Assembly (NCBI RefSeq): GCF_025165795.1
Contig: NZ_JAJAGO010000007.1
Span: forward strand, 271,034-335,033
Origin: Streptomyces gossypii
Lineage (GTDB): Bacteria; Actinomycetota; Actinomycetes; Streptomycetales; Streptomycetaceae
Length of the DNA: 64,000 bases
Direction of reading: 5' to 3'
The notes under the pieces were generated by a model. The model was not told the origin of the DNA, did not search any database, and saw only the letters and a list, made by a program, of their open reading frames with translations. Below, one piece after another: positions 18,470 to 26,980 of the stretch; position 1 is the first letter of the stretch; every line of letters begins with the position of its first letter. The position numbers and the translations under genes are program-made.

Positions 18470-18485
18470 TAATCCCTGGCGGACG
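18470..18485. repeat. second copy of a 16-bp sequence also at 5-20
   Basis: TAATCCCTGGCGGACG is identical to window bases 5-20. Here it lacks the second hairpin arm and sits in a 195-bp gap between the nitrobindin gene and the 180-residue protein. It may mark an old insertion-sequence end. Nothing else in 18415-18609 could be identified. Confidence 0.4.
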
Positions 18486-18609
18486 GCGGGCGGGAGCCGG
18501 TCGTGGACTGGGCGGTCTTTGGGGCGGGGCTTCACCCGGCCCGGATGGTGCTGCTTCGCTGGCACAGTGACAGGACACGGCCAGGTCGAAGGACCGGGAT
18601 CGAGGCAGC

Positions 18610-19152
18610 ATGGACGTCGGTAGTGCGACCGGTCCGGCGGTCGCGGTCGTAGGGGTCCTGGGCACACTGATGTCCGCGCTGCTGACGCAGCGCGCGGCGG
18701 ACCGCAGCAGGCAGCGCGAGCAGGAGCGCGCAGAGCGCGAGCGGGAGCGGCGCAGTGACACCGAGGCGCGTCGCTCGGGCTATATCGCGCTCAACACTGC
18801 CGCGCGGCAGTATCTGGCCGCCCTCACCGACCAGCTGCACGCACTCAGCCGCACCGACGACGTGCGCGACGTGCGGCACCGGCTCACCGAGACCCGCGAT
18901 CTGCATCGGGACGTCCACGCGGAGGCCCAGATGCGGATGCCGGAGCGGGTGCTCGACCTCGCGGCCGAGGTCAGCCACGGTCTGGGCGCGGTGTACGGCA
19001 GGCTCAAACGCCTTGAGGGCGGGGTGTCGCGGCCCGGCGACTCGTTGGCAGCCGCGCATGCGGACATCGATGCGCTGTGGGACCGGTTGCGTGCGATGCG
19101 GCGGGAGATGCGGGCCGACCTGGGCGCGGCGGGGGCGGATTCGGGGCGTTGA
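18610..19152 (+). CDS. hypothetical protein, N-terminal membrane segment and coiled coil
   Basis: A 180-residue protein I do not recognise. Residues about 8-27 (GPAVAVVGVLGTLMSALLTQ) form one membrane segment. A highly charged Arg/Glu helix follows (RSRQREQERAERERERRSDT) and then a helical cytoplasmic part, with repeated heptad-like leucines through QYLAALTDQLHALSRTDDV. It resembles small single-span actinobacterial proteins of unknown role. It is 98 bp upstream of the CHAT gene on the same strand and could be the first gene of the large array, but the gap is wider than within the array. Confidence 0.6.
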   Translation: MDVGSATGPAVAVVGVLGTLMSALLTQRAADRSRQREQERAERERERRSDTEARRSGYIALNTAARQYLAALTDQLHALSRTDDVRDVRHRLTETRDLHRDVHAEAQMRMPERVLDLAAEVSHGLGAVYGRLKRLEGGVSRPGDSLAAAHADIDALWDRLRAMRREMRADLGAAGADSGR

Positions 19153-19250
19153 CCGGACTCCGCCCCCACGGCGCCTGAGTGACCGTCATCATGTCAAGAA
19201 TCAGGTGCAGTTGCTGCCTGATCGGGCGCGCAGACGGGCAAGGGGGATGT

Positions 19251-22200
19251 GTGGACGACGAGGCGATAGGGGAAAGCGGGGGCACCCAGGGGCTGCGCGC
19301 CTGGGTGATGGCCGCGACGAAGCGAGCCCTGCGGCTTTACCCGTATACGGGACTTGCTGCGGGCACCCCGGAAGCGTACGACCGCTCGGTCGAGGAACTC
19401 AGCGAGTTGGCCCGCCTGTTGGACCATGACGCGGAACTCCGGGCCACGGTGACCGTGCAGCTCTCCTCCGTGCTGACGATGCGCCATCTCGCGGGGGGCG
19501 GTGTGCCGGAGGACCGGGGGCGGGCGCAGCGGCTGCTGCGGGAGGTCCGCGATCGGGGGACGGCGACGGGAGCGGTGACGGATGAGGAGGACCGGCGGTG
19601 GGCCGCGTTCTTCCTGCTCGCGCTGGCGATGCCGGTGCCGGCTTCGGTGCCGCGGGTGGGAAGGGGGGCCGGTGAAGCGCCTGGATTCTCCTCCCTCCTC
19701 GGCTGGGCCGAACAGCTGGGGCCCGAGGGGATGGCAGCCGCCGCGACCGACATACGCGTACTGCTACCCGAGGTACAGGAGTTGCCGCTGCCCCCCGAAG
19801 TGCGGGGGCAACTGCAGCAGATGGGCACCATGCTGTCCGTCCTTGCCGGGCCCGACTCTCCGGTCGCCGCCATGCGCCAGGTGGCCGACTTGGCGCCCGA
19901 AGGCTTCCCCGGAGCGGACGAGATGCGGCGGATGATGGGCATGATGTCAGGCCTTGCCGGCCCTGCGGCGGGTCCGGAGCCCGCCACGCCCCCGGCGTCC
20001 GACCACACCGGGGGACTTGCCGACGCCGTCGCCCTGAACGCGGTCCTCCCCTCGCTGTTCAGCGTGGTCGAAGCCGCACAGAGCGGTGATCCGGAGGTCC
20101 TCAACGGGGCGATCGAGGGCATGCGCACCGCGTATGACCGCATGCCACGCGGCCATGAGAACACCGCTGCCATCGAGGGCCTGATCGGTGCCCTGCTGCA
20201 ACTCGGGCCGCTGGGCGGCGGCAATCTCCAGGACCAGTCCCTCGGTCGCACCTACACGAAGACACTTGTCGACCAGTTCGCCCTGATCGCGGACAGCGGG
20301 ACTCCGCTGGCCGATGAGATCGGGCTCATGGCGCGGGTGTACCCGCTGTTCGACCAGGTCCGCGAGGCCGCGCAGGCCGAGGAGGTGACGACGTTGCGGG
20401 CGCTGGTCACCGAGCTCGGCGCACTCGAGGCGGATACCCCGAAGGACCACGAGTTCCACTTCCTGGTCCTGCTGGCCCACGGCTACGCCTGCAGGACGCT
20501 CGGCACTCTCACGAACGACGACGACATGCAGTTCCGCGGTCTCGCCTGCATCGAACGGGCCGCGGCAGCCGAGCAGTCCGCGCCCGCCTTCGCCAAGCAG
20601 TGGCTCTCCTGGATCTTCCGGGACTCCGACGCCGTGAGAGCCGTTCTCACCGACGACCCGACTCTGCTCAAGAACCACACCCCCGCGCCCGCCGGCGCCT
20701 CGACAGGTGACCGGTGGAGCTCAGCGCTGTCCCTGATCACGCGGTACGGCCTCACCCATGATCCGGCGGATCTCGAGCCGGTCATCGCCGAGCTGGAGCT
20801 GCTCCGCGACGGCGTCCGTGCGGGCCAGGGCCCCCAGTTCGCGGCAGAAGCCCTCTGGGCGCTTGCGGAGGCGTACCGGGCCCGCTGGCACCACAGCCAC
20901 GACATGGCCCATGTGGCTCCCGCCCTGGACACGGCAAAAGAGGCCCTGGACACGCTCGCTGCCGACGTCATCCTTCAACAGGGCGCGGAACACGGGCTCC
21001 TGGCGGCACGGACGGGCGCCGCACGCAGCGTCAAGGCAGCCACCTGGGCCGCCTCGCACAACCAGGCGGAGATGGCGGTGGGTGCACTGGAGCTGGGCCG
21101 GGCCCTGGTGCTGCACGCCGCGTCCACGGCGCGTGCCGTGCCGGAACGCCTCGAAGCCTGCGGGCATCACGAGCTCGCCGAGGCGTGGCGCGCCTCCGGA
21201 GCGGCTCAGGCGCCGGCGGACGACGGGCCACCCCGTGAGCTGCCGAGCACCCTGCGGCGCCGCGCCCTGGAAGCTCTCGGCTACCGGCAGCAGGGCCTGT
21301 TCACCACTCCCACGCTGAATGAACTGTGCGACGGAGTCGCCGAAGGCGAAGCGGACGCGTTGGTCTATCTGCTCCCCGGCGAGGGCGAGTCACCCGGCGT
21401 GGCGATCGTCGTGGGGCCGGACATCGGCGTCGGCATAGGCGGCCTTTCGCTGCTTTCCGGCAGCGAGAGCGGCCCCCTGGAGCGCTACCTCGACGCGGCT
21501 GCCGAACGGTCCGGGCACCTCGGCGAGCCGGCCGCCGAACAGGCCTGGCAGGACGCCCTTTCGGCGCTCTGCGACTGGGCATACGCCGCGGCGCTCGACA
21601 CCGTGATCCCAGCCGTCGCGCAGCGGCTCGCGGCCAACGACGAACGCGACACGTCCCGTTCGGGGCCGCCCAGAATCGTGCTGGTTCCGTGCGGACGCCT
21701 CGGCGTCGTCCCCTGGCACGCCGCACGCCTGCCCGAGGAGGCGCCCCATGACTACCTCTGCCAGATCATGGTCATCAGTTACGCGGCGTCCGGCAGCCAG
21801 TTCCTGCGCACCGTGCGGCGCGGACGGCGCGACCCGGCCGCCGCCCCCGTCCTGGTGGCCGACCCGCGGCAGGAGCTGACCCACGCCGAACTGGAGGCCA
21901 CGGCGCTGTATGAGGCCTACTATCCGCTGGCGCGGATGTGCGGAGAGTTCTACGAACCCCCGGTGGAGCCGGACGCGCCCGGCACTCCCGACGAAATCCT
22001 TGCGCTCCTGAGCGAAAGCCCCTCGCTGCTCCATGTGGCCTCGCACGGCTCCGCGGGGGTCCGCCCGACGGTGTCGTCCCTGCATCTCGCCTTCCCGGAC
22101 GGCAGCGAGGCACTGCCCGCCGAGGAGGGCGGCCCGGGGGGCGATCCCGATTCGGGGATGCTGACCGTGACCCGGATCCTCGACCGTGTGGGTGGGGAAC

Positions 22201-22604
22201 AGCCAGCGGCGGACGGCCCGTTGATCGTCCTGAGTGCCTGCGAGACCGATCTGAGCACGCGCGACCACGATGAGGCGCTGACCTTGACGACGGCGTTCGT
22301 GTCGGGCGGCGCGCGCGATGTGGTCGGCTCGCGGTGGACGACTCAGGACGGGGCGTCGGCACTGATGATGGCGGTGTTCCACCACTATCTGGCGGTCGAG
22401 GGGAACAGCCCGGCGGACGCGCTCAGGGCGGCGCAGGTCTGGATGCTCGACCCGGACCGGGAGGATCCGGGCTCGCTGAGCGGAGAGCTGCTCCGCGAGA
22501 TGGGGCGCCCTGGGCTCGAAAGCCTCCCGGTCTGGGCGGCGTTCATCCACCAGGGGCACCCGGGTCCAGGAAGAGGGACCGCACCGGGAAAGGGGACCGT
22601 GTGA
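19251..22604 (+). CDS. CHAT-domain (caspase-like) peptidase with long helical N-terminus
   Basis: A predicted cysteine peptidase of the CHAT clade, 1117 residues from GTG 19251 preceded by AAGGGGGAT. Residues about 20-750 are almost entirely helical, with repeat-like segments (for example ALWALAEAYRARWHHSHDMA) that look like degenerate TPR or related superhelical repeats. The C-terminal caspase fold carries the His near residue 932 in LLHVASHGSAG and the Cys near residue 997 in IVLSACETDLS, so both catalytic residues are intact. GGARDVVGSRWTTQD and PADALRAAQVWMLD are typical CHAT C-terminal motifs. It overlaps the next gene by 4 bp. It is the likely proteolytic effector or processing step of the system. 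Confidence 0.85.
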   Translation: MDDEAIGESGGTQGLRAWVMAATKRALRLYPYTGLAAGTPEAYDRSVEELSELARLLDHDAELRATVTVQLSSVLTMRHLAGGGVPEDRGRAQRLLREVRDRGTATGAVTDEEDRRWAAFFLLALAMPVPASVPRVGRGAGEAPGFSSLLGWAEQLGPEGMAAAATDIRVLLPEVQELPLPPEVRGQLQQMGTMLSVLAGPDSPVAAMRQVADLAPEGFPGADEMRRMMGMMSGLAGPAAGPEPATPPASDHTGGLADAVALNAVLPSLFSVVEAAQSGDPEVLNGAIEGMRTAYDRMPRGHENTAAIEGLIGALLQLGPLGGGNLQDQSLGRTYTKTLVDQFALIADSGTPLADEIGLMARVYPLFDQVREAAQAEEVTTLRALVTELGALEADTPKDHEFHFLVLLAHGYACRTLGTLTNDDDMQFRGLACIERAAAAEQSAPAFAKQWLSWIFRDSDAVRAVLTDDPTLLKNHTPAPAGASTGDRWSSALSLITRYGLTHDPADLEPVIAELELLRDGVRAGQGPQFAAEALWALAEAYRARWHHSHDMAHVAPALDTAKEALDTLAADVILQQGAEHGLLAARTGAARSVKAATWAASHNQAEMAVGALELGRALVLHAASTARAVPERLEACGHHELAEAWRASGAAQAPADDGPPRELPSTLRRRALEALGYRQQGLFTTPTLNELCDGVAEGEADALVYLLPGEGESPGVAIVVGPDIGVGIGGLSLLSGSESGPLERYLDAAAERSGHLGEPAAEQAWQDALSALCDWAYAAALDTVIPAVAQRLAANDERDTSRSGPPRIVLVPCGRLGVVPWHAARLPEEAPHDYLCQIMVISYAASGSQFLRTVRRGRRDPAAAPVLVADPRQELTHAELEATALYEAYYPLARMCGEFYEPPVEPDAPGTPDEILALLSESPSLLHVASHGSAGVRPTVSSLHLAFPDGSEALPAEEGGPGGDPDSGMLTVTRILDRVGGEQPAADGPLIVLSACETDLSTRDHDEALTLTTAFVSGGARDVVGSRWTTQDGASALMMAVFHHYLAVEGNSPADALRAAQVWMLDPDREDPGSLSGELLREMGRPGLESLPVWAAFIHQGHPGPGRGTAPGKGTV

Positions 22605-23281
22605 ATCCGGGGGAAACGCTGCTCGACCTGGTCGGCGAGCACCGGGAGAGTATCCGCGAGGGCCTCGACGACGAGCAGCACGAGAAGCTGCTCACCAGGC
22701 TGCGGGCGCTCGCGGAGACGGCGGAGGACGACCACAAGGCCGTGCGCAACGCACTGCAGGGCGTCCGGCTCGCCCTGCGCCCGTTGGCGTTCGACCATCC
22801 GGCGCGCCTGGCTGTGGATGCCATCCGGTTCGGCGGGGCGCCGATCGGGCCGGAGAGCGTGACGGGGGCGCGGGACCTCCTTGTACGGCTCACGGAGCCC
22901 CCGCCCGGTCCGGACACCGCGACGATCATCCGGACGGCCCAGGACCGGTTGCTGGAAGAGCCCGCGCTGAACTCCCTGCTGATGTGCGCCCGGTGCCACG
23001 CCGCCGGTTTCGACGAACCGCCGCCGGAGCTGATCCGCCTCGGCGACGCGGAACGCGGCGACCGCTATCCGGCCTTCCAGTTCGCCGGCGACTCCGGCGG
23101 GCCGATCCCCCTCGTGCTGTACGTCAACCGCCTCCTCCTCGCCGACATCGACCCCTGGGGCGCGGCCGACTGGTGGCTGAGCGGCAACACCCTGCTCGGC
23201 GGCAAGCCCGCTTCGCTGCTCGGAGAGCTTCCGGACGAGCAGCTGGTGGGCGTGGCCACAGCACTTGTGGAGGGGGACTGA
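22601..23281 (+). CDS. putative ParS/MbcA-like antitoxin of the RES toxin
   Basis: A 226-residue protein whose GTG start overlaps the CHAT stop (GTGA) and whose stop overlaps the RES start (TGATG). The last 35 residues, ADWWLSGNTLLGGKPASLLG followed by ELPDEQLVGVATALVEGD, resemble the toxin-binding domain of ParS/Xre/MbcA antitoxins (pattern F-x-pNp-LgGr-PlelL). The N-terminal 180 residues are helical and show no obvious Xre helix-turn-helix, which the classical family has. A Cys pair occurs in MCARCHAAGF. Its position directly before the RES gene supports an antitoxin role. Without a profile search the family call is tentative. Confidence 0.6.
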   Translation: MNPGETLLDLVGEHRESIREGLDDEQHEKLLTRLRALAETAEDDHKAVRNALQGVRLALRPLAFDHPARLAVDAIRFGGAPIGPESVTGARDLLVRLTEPPPGPDTATIIRTAQDRLLEEPALNSLLMCARCHAAGFDEPPPELIRLGDAERGDRYPAFQFAGDSGGPIPLVLYVNRLLLADIDPWGAADWWLSGNTLLGGKPASLLGELPDEQLVGVATALVEGD

Positions 23282-23946
23282 TGCCCGGCACCCTCCCCCC
23301 GTCCGCGTACGCGATGCGGCCGAACGGACACAGGCTTCCGCCCGGTACGCGGCTGTGGCGGATGCACAGGACCAAGCGCCCCGCCGAGCAGTTCAACCCG
23401 GTCCCGGTGGATGCCCACTTCGGCGGCAACCGCTTCGACGGCACCGTGCCGGACCCGTACCGGTATCTCTACCTGGCCGAGGATCCGACCACCGCGCTCG
23501 CCGAATCCCTGCTGCGTTCCCTGGAGTTCGACCCGGAGACCGGGATGCGGCTCGTCCCGTACGCCGCGGTCGCGGGCAAGTCCCTGAGCCTGTTGCGCAC
23601 CCGGTGCGAGCTGAGCCTCGTCTCCCTGGTCACCGAGGCGGATCTGGCCGCCGTCTGCCAGGATTCGTGGCTGCTCGAAGCGGAGGGCGAGCGCTACGCC
23701 AAGACGCGTCGCTGGGCGAGTGAGATCCGCGCGCAGATGCCCGCGGCCATGGGCCTGATCTGGCAGTCCCGGCGCAACCGGCCGCACCTCGCGTCGGTGC
23801 TCTTCCAGGACCGGTGCGGAGGCGAGCCGCTCGCCACGGTGCCGATGAGCGGGATCTTGGATCTCGGCTCGCCCGAGGGCGTGACGGAGGCGAACCGGCT
23901 GCTCGCCCCGCTGCGAGCAGCGATCGTGCCACCCTGGCCCGACTGA
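23281..23946 (+). CDS. RES-domain toxin (predicted NAD+-consuming)
   Basis: A 221-residue RES-domain protein. Known RES toxins of RES-Xre modules deplete NAD+ and have an ADP-ribosyltransferase-like fold with essential Arg, Tyr and Glu. Here these are Arg51 in GGNRFDG, Tyr64 in YRYLYLAED and Glu75 in TTALAES, in the right order and spacing, so it should be active. The N-terminus is slightly extended (RLPPGTRLWRMHR is the usual opening). The ATG start overlaps the preceding stop by one base. A macrodomain protein follows 40 bp downstream, suggesting a shared ADP-ribose or NAD+ theme. Confidence 0.85.
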   Translation: MPGTLPPSAYAMRPNGHRLPPGTRLWRMHRTKRPAEQFNPVPVDAHFGGNRFDGTVPDPYRYLYLAEDPTTALAESLLRSLEFDPETGMRLVPYAAVAGKSLSLLRTRCELSLVSLVTEADLAAVCQDSWLLEAEGERYAKTRRWASEIRAQMPAAMGLIWQSRRNRPHLASVLFQDRCGGEPLATVPMSGILDLGSPEGVTEANRLLAPLRAAIVPPWPD

Positions 23947-23986
23947 TCGCTTGTCGTCGGGTGGCACCTGATGCCATGGTGACAGG

Positions 23987-25063
23987 ATGGCGGCACCTGT
24001 TGACCAAGCGTCAGTTTTTGCGGAACTCAAGGACGTTCGTCGGGCTGGGCTCGTACGGCTGCGCGGTCGCGCGCTGCCCGCCCTCGAGCGGGCGGCCGCC
24101 GCCCGCATACCGGACGGTTCGATCGAGGCACTGCTGCGCCTCGCCGTGGCGCGGGTCGACGCGGACACGCTGCGGGCCGCCGCCGAGTACACCCTCGGCC
24201 TCGCGCAGGGCACCCGGGACTGGCCCGCCTCTTCACGGCGGACACGAGCCGCCCAGGTGTACGGGGTGAGCGTCGAACGCTTCCGCAAGGACCAGGAGCT
24301 GATGGTCCTCGGCCAAATCGCGGACCACATCGTGGCGTTGGCGGACGGCGGCGCGGCGGAGGGCTGGGGCGACGCCTCGCACCGGCATGTGGACTTCCGG
24401 CTGGCCGGACGGAGCGTACGGCTCAGCGTGCATGTCCATCCGGTCGATCTGCTGCGCGACGTCGACGTGGTCGTCTCCCCCACCAATACGCACTTCGCGC
24501 TGCCCGAGACGTACAAGTCCTCGGTCTCGGCGTCGTTGCGCCGCGCGGGTGCGGTGCGCGGGGTGACCGGGGACATACTGGACGACCCGATACTCGACGA
24601 GCTGCGCAAGTGGCCCACCCTGCAGGGCGCTTCCGGCCACCCGGTGCTTCCCGGCACGGTGGCCGCGACGGGCTCCGGCGCACTCGCGAGCCAGGGGATA
24701 CGCCGGATCTACCACGCCGCGATCGCCGTACCCCGCGCCGGCACCAACGACTACGACGTGCTGCCCGCCGACGTCACCCGGGCTGTTTCCCGCGCACTGG
24801 CGCTCCTCGCCGACGAGCACGAACGCTTCACGCCACCCCTGCGTACGGTGTGCTTCCCACTGCTCGGCTCGGGGCGCGGCGGCCTGCCGTACGAGGTCAG
24901 TCTGGGTGCCGTCTGGGCAGCCGTGGAGGCGGAGTTCGCGCGAGGCGCGCGGTGGGACGTCCACTTCGTCGTCCGTGCCCCGGCCGCCGCCACCCTCCTG
25001 GAGCGGCTGCCCACCAGGATTCGCCCGTCCCGCGACCAATCCAGGACCGGACAGCCCGGTTGA
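23987..25063 (+). CDS. macrodomain protein with N-terminal helical module
   Basis: A 358-residue protein. Residues about 1-115 form a helical region with DWPASSRRTRAAQVYGVSVE and RFRKDQELMVLGQIADHI, an N-terminal module I recognise as recurrent in Streptomyces signalling proteins but cannot name. Residues about 145-345 form a macrodomain: VDVVVSPTNTHFALPETYKS, the glycine-rich PGTVAATGSGALASQGIRRI, then IYHAAI and VCFPLLGSGRGGLPYEVSLG. The phosphate-binding loops are well kept. Macrodomains bind or hydrolyse ADP-ribose groups or related nucleotides, so this protein could sense or reverse products of the adjacent RES toxin. That link is inferred from position. Confidence 0.82.
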   Translation: MAAPVDQASVFAELKDVRRAGLVRLRGRALPALERAAAARIPDGSIEALLRLAVARVDADTLRAAAEYTLGLAQGTRDWPASSRRTRAAQVYGVSVERFRKDQELMVLGQIADHIVALADGGAAEGWGDASHRHVDFRLAGRSVRLSVHVHPVDLLRDVDVVVSPTNTHFALPETYKSSVSASLRRAGAVRGVTGDILDDPILDELRKWPTLQGASGHPVLPGTVAATGSGALASQGIRRIYHAAIAVPRAGTNDYDVLPADVTRAVSRALALLADEHERFTPPLRTVCFPLLGSGRGGLPYEVSLGAVWAAVEAEFARGARWDVHFVVRAPAAATLLERLPTRIRPSRDQSRTGQPG

Positions 25064-25170
25064 CTGGGGACACCGGGCCGTTCAGAGGCCGCGGGGGAGC
25101 CGGACGCCCCTGGGCGGCCCGGGCCGGCCTTCCCCGGATAGCCGGACAGTGGAGAAGGGTGTCTAGTAGC

Positions 25171-25386
25171 GTGGATCACGTCATCACCAGGATGCGGCAG
25201 TGGGCCGACGGCTCGCCCGGCCGCATCATCACCTGGCCCGACCCGGACGCTTATGTCCTGGTGGACGGGGTGCTGCTGCGAGCACACCCGCACTCCCCCG
25301 GGCTCGCACCGGGCGCGGATGTCGAGGTGCGCCTCGACCCGGCACAGCAGCGGCTCATCGCGTACGAGAGCGGAACGGGGCACTGA
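25171..25386 (+). CDS. small protein (71 aa) leading the vWA-PP2C-kinase triad
   Basis: From GTG 25171 it encodes 71 residues with no recognised family: an N-terminal helix (VITRMRQWADG), then beta-rich segments (RIITWPDPDAYVLVDGVLLR and VEVRLDPAQQRLIAYESG). GGAGAAGGG lies 12-20 nt upstream. Its stop overlaps the vWA start (TGATG), which argues that it is real and translated. It follows a 107-bp gap after the macrodomain gene, the largest gap in the array, so an internal promoter may precede it. Confidence 0.65.
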   Translation: MDHVITRMRQWADGSPGRIITWPDPDAYVLVDGVLLRAHPHSPGLAPGADVEVRLDPAQQRLIAYESGTGH

Positions 25387-26156
25387 TGAGTACGTACGAG
25401 ATGGGCCTCGCGGACGGATGCGAGGAGCGGCAGCCCGTCGTCATCCTGCTCGACACCTCGGCGTCCATGGGGCGGCCCGCCGAAAGCCCGCGGATCGACG
25501 AGCTCAACGACGCCCTGGCCCGGTGGTTCGACGAGGTGCGGTCGTTGTCGAGGCTGCGCTCACGCGTGGAGGTCGCTCTGATCACCTTCGACTCCCGCGT
25601 CCGGGCCTACGACGCCCGGGCGGAGAGTCTGGTGCCGGTGGAAGGCGTGGCCTCCGACCGGCTCTTCGCGCCGGTGGATGAGGTCCGCCCGCCCCGGCTC
25701 ACCGCGTCCGGCGTGACCCGGCTCACCGAGGCCGTCGAGACGGCGCTCACCCTGGCCCGGGAGCGCTACCGGGCCCTGCAGGGGCAGCGCGTCCAGGTGC
25801 GCCGCCCGTTCCTGTGGGTGCTGACAGACGGCGCGCCCAGCGACGCGGAAGGGCAGCCGCAGGACGCCGCGGCCCTGGCCGGCACGGCGCGGCGGTTGCG
25901 GCAGGGCGAGGAGCAGGGCGAGTGCATCTTCCAGGCGGTGGGCGTGCGGGGTGCCGATCTCCCGCTGCTCCATGTCCTCGCGCCCAAGAGCACGTTGATG
26001 CTCGACAGCTACGACTTCGGCCAGATCCTGGACCTGGTCTTCCAGAGCTCCGACCAGCTCGGCGCGGTGCAGCACGCCGACGACGCCCACCGGCAGGTGG
26101 CGGAGAGGGCTGCGCGGCAGAAGCGGATGGACGAGCTGGAGAGAAAGTTCCGATGA
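25386..26156 (+). CDS. TerY-like von Willebrand factor A domain protein
   Basis: A 256-residue single vWA-domain protein of the TerY type. The metal-ion-dependent adhesion site is intact: VVILLDTSASMG supplies Asp23, Ser25 and Ser27, GVTRLTEAV supplies the Thr, and WVLTDGAPSD the Asp. Asp/Ser-dependent Mg2+ binding lets these domains hold partner proteins. Its C-terminus is a basic helix (ERAARQKRMDELERKF). It overlaps the PP2C gene by 4 bp (ATGA). vWA, PP2C and kinase in this order are the known TerY-P triad of tellurite/stress and conflict loci. Confidence 0.88.
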   Translation: MSTYEMGLADGCEERQPVVILLDTSASMGRPAESPRIDELNDALARWFDEVRSLSRLRSRVEVALITFDSRVRAYDARAESLVPVEGVASDRLFAPVDEVRPPRLTASGVTRLTEAVETALTLARERYRALQGQRVQVRRPFLWVLTDGAPSDAEGQPQDAAALAGTARRLRQGEEQGECIFQAVGVRGADLPLLHVLAPKSTLMLDSYDFGQILDLVFQSSDQLGAVQHADDAHRQVAERAARQKRMDELERKFR

Positions 26157-26977
26157 TCGTCACGGGCGCCGCCGTCCAGGGCACCAGCCATCTCGCCGCC
26201 GGGCAGGACTGCCAGGACGCCTTCAAGGCGGTGGACTTGGGAGACGCCGCGGTTCTCGCCCTCGCGGACGGATCCGGCAGCCGGGAGCGCAGCGCGCTCG
26301 GCGCGCACCTCGCGGTGGACGTCGCGTGCCGGGTCCTTGCCGCTGAGATGCCGGACGGGGCAGCGCGGCCCGAGGAGTGGACGGAGTGGATCGCCGCGCG
26401 GGGCGCGCTGGTGCTGGCGGCCTATCTGCGGGCGGCACGGGCCGTGCTGGGAGCGGTGCCTGCGCAGGGCGGGGAGGCCGCGGAGGGCGCACACGCCGCG
26501 GACGTGGGGGAGTTGGCCGCCGCGCTCGTCGCCGCTGTGGTGCGGCCGCCGTGGGCGGCCTTCCTGTCGCTCGGCGACTCTTTCGGCACGGTCCTCACCC
26601 GAGATGACGCAGAAGGGCCCGAGCGGTGCCACCTCGTGCTGCCGCCGCCCGTGCCCGGCGAGCCGCCACCGGCCTTCCTCTCCTCACCCGGCGCCGCACT
26701 GCGGATCCGCACCTTCACCGTGTGGGAACCCGGACTCAGCGGGGTCGTGCTCGCCTCCGACGGGTGCGCGTCCCTGACTCTCGACCATCCCGCTATGCGG
26801 CAGCTCCCCCTGCACGCGGGTCTCTTACCGTCGGAGCGGTTCTTCTGCGGACTCGCCGCGACGCTGCGCGGCAACGGAGGGGACGCCGAACCACTGCGCG
26901 CCCTGCTCTCCGGACCACGGGCCGCCCGCACCGGCGACGACCTCACGGTGGCGTGCGCACTGGTGGAAGGCGGATGA
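26153..26977 (+). CDS. PP2C-type Ser/Thr protein phosphatase
   Basis: A 274-residue phosphatase of the short PP2C class found in TerY-P triads. ATG 26153 overlaps the vWA stop. Metal-binding acids are seen in GQDCQDAF (Asp22) and VLALADGSGSRERS (Asp39-Gly40), with GVVLASDGCASL in the middle and DDLTVACALVEGG at the C-terminus. It should remove phosphate from the kinase encoded next, from the vWA protein, or from their target. Cytoplasmic; no membrane segment. Confidence 0.87.
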   Translation: MIVTGAAVQGTSHLAAGQDCQDAFKAVDLGDAAVLALADGSGSRERSALGAHLAVDVACRVLAAEMPDGAARPEEWTEWIAARGALVLAAYLRAARAVLGAVPAQGGEAAEGAHAADVGELAAALVAAVVRPPWAAFLSLGDSFGTVLTRDDAEGPERCHLVLPPPVPGEPPPAFLSSPGAALRIRTFTVWEPGLSGVVLASDGCASLTLDHPAMRQLPLHAGLLPSERFFCGLAATLRGNGGDAEPLRALLSGPRAARTGDDLTVACALVEGG

Positions 26978-26980
26978 GCG

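Noticed and set aside
25160..25170. TAGTAG as a -10 box for a leaderless transcript at 25171
   Set aside because: Too close to the start codon for a -10 element and no -35 could be matched.
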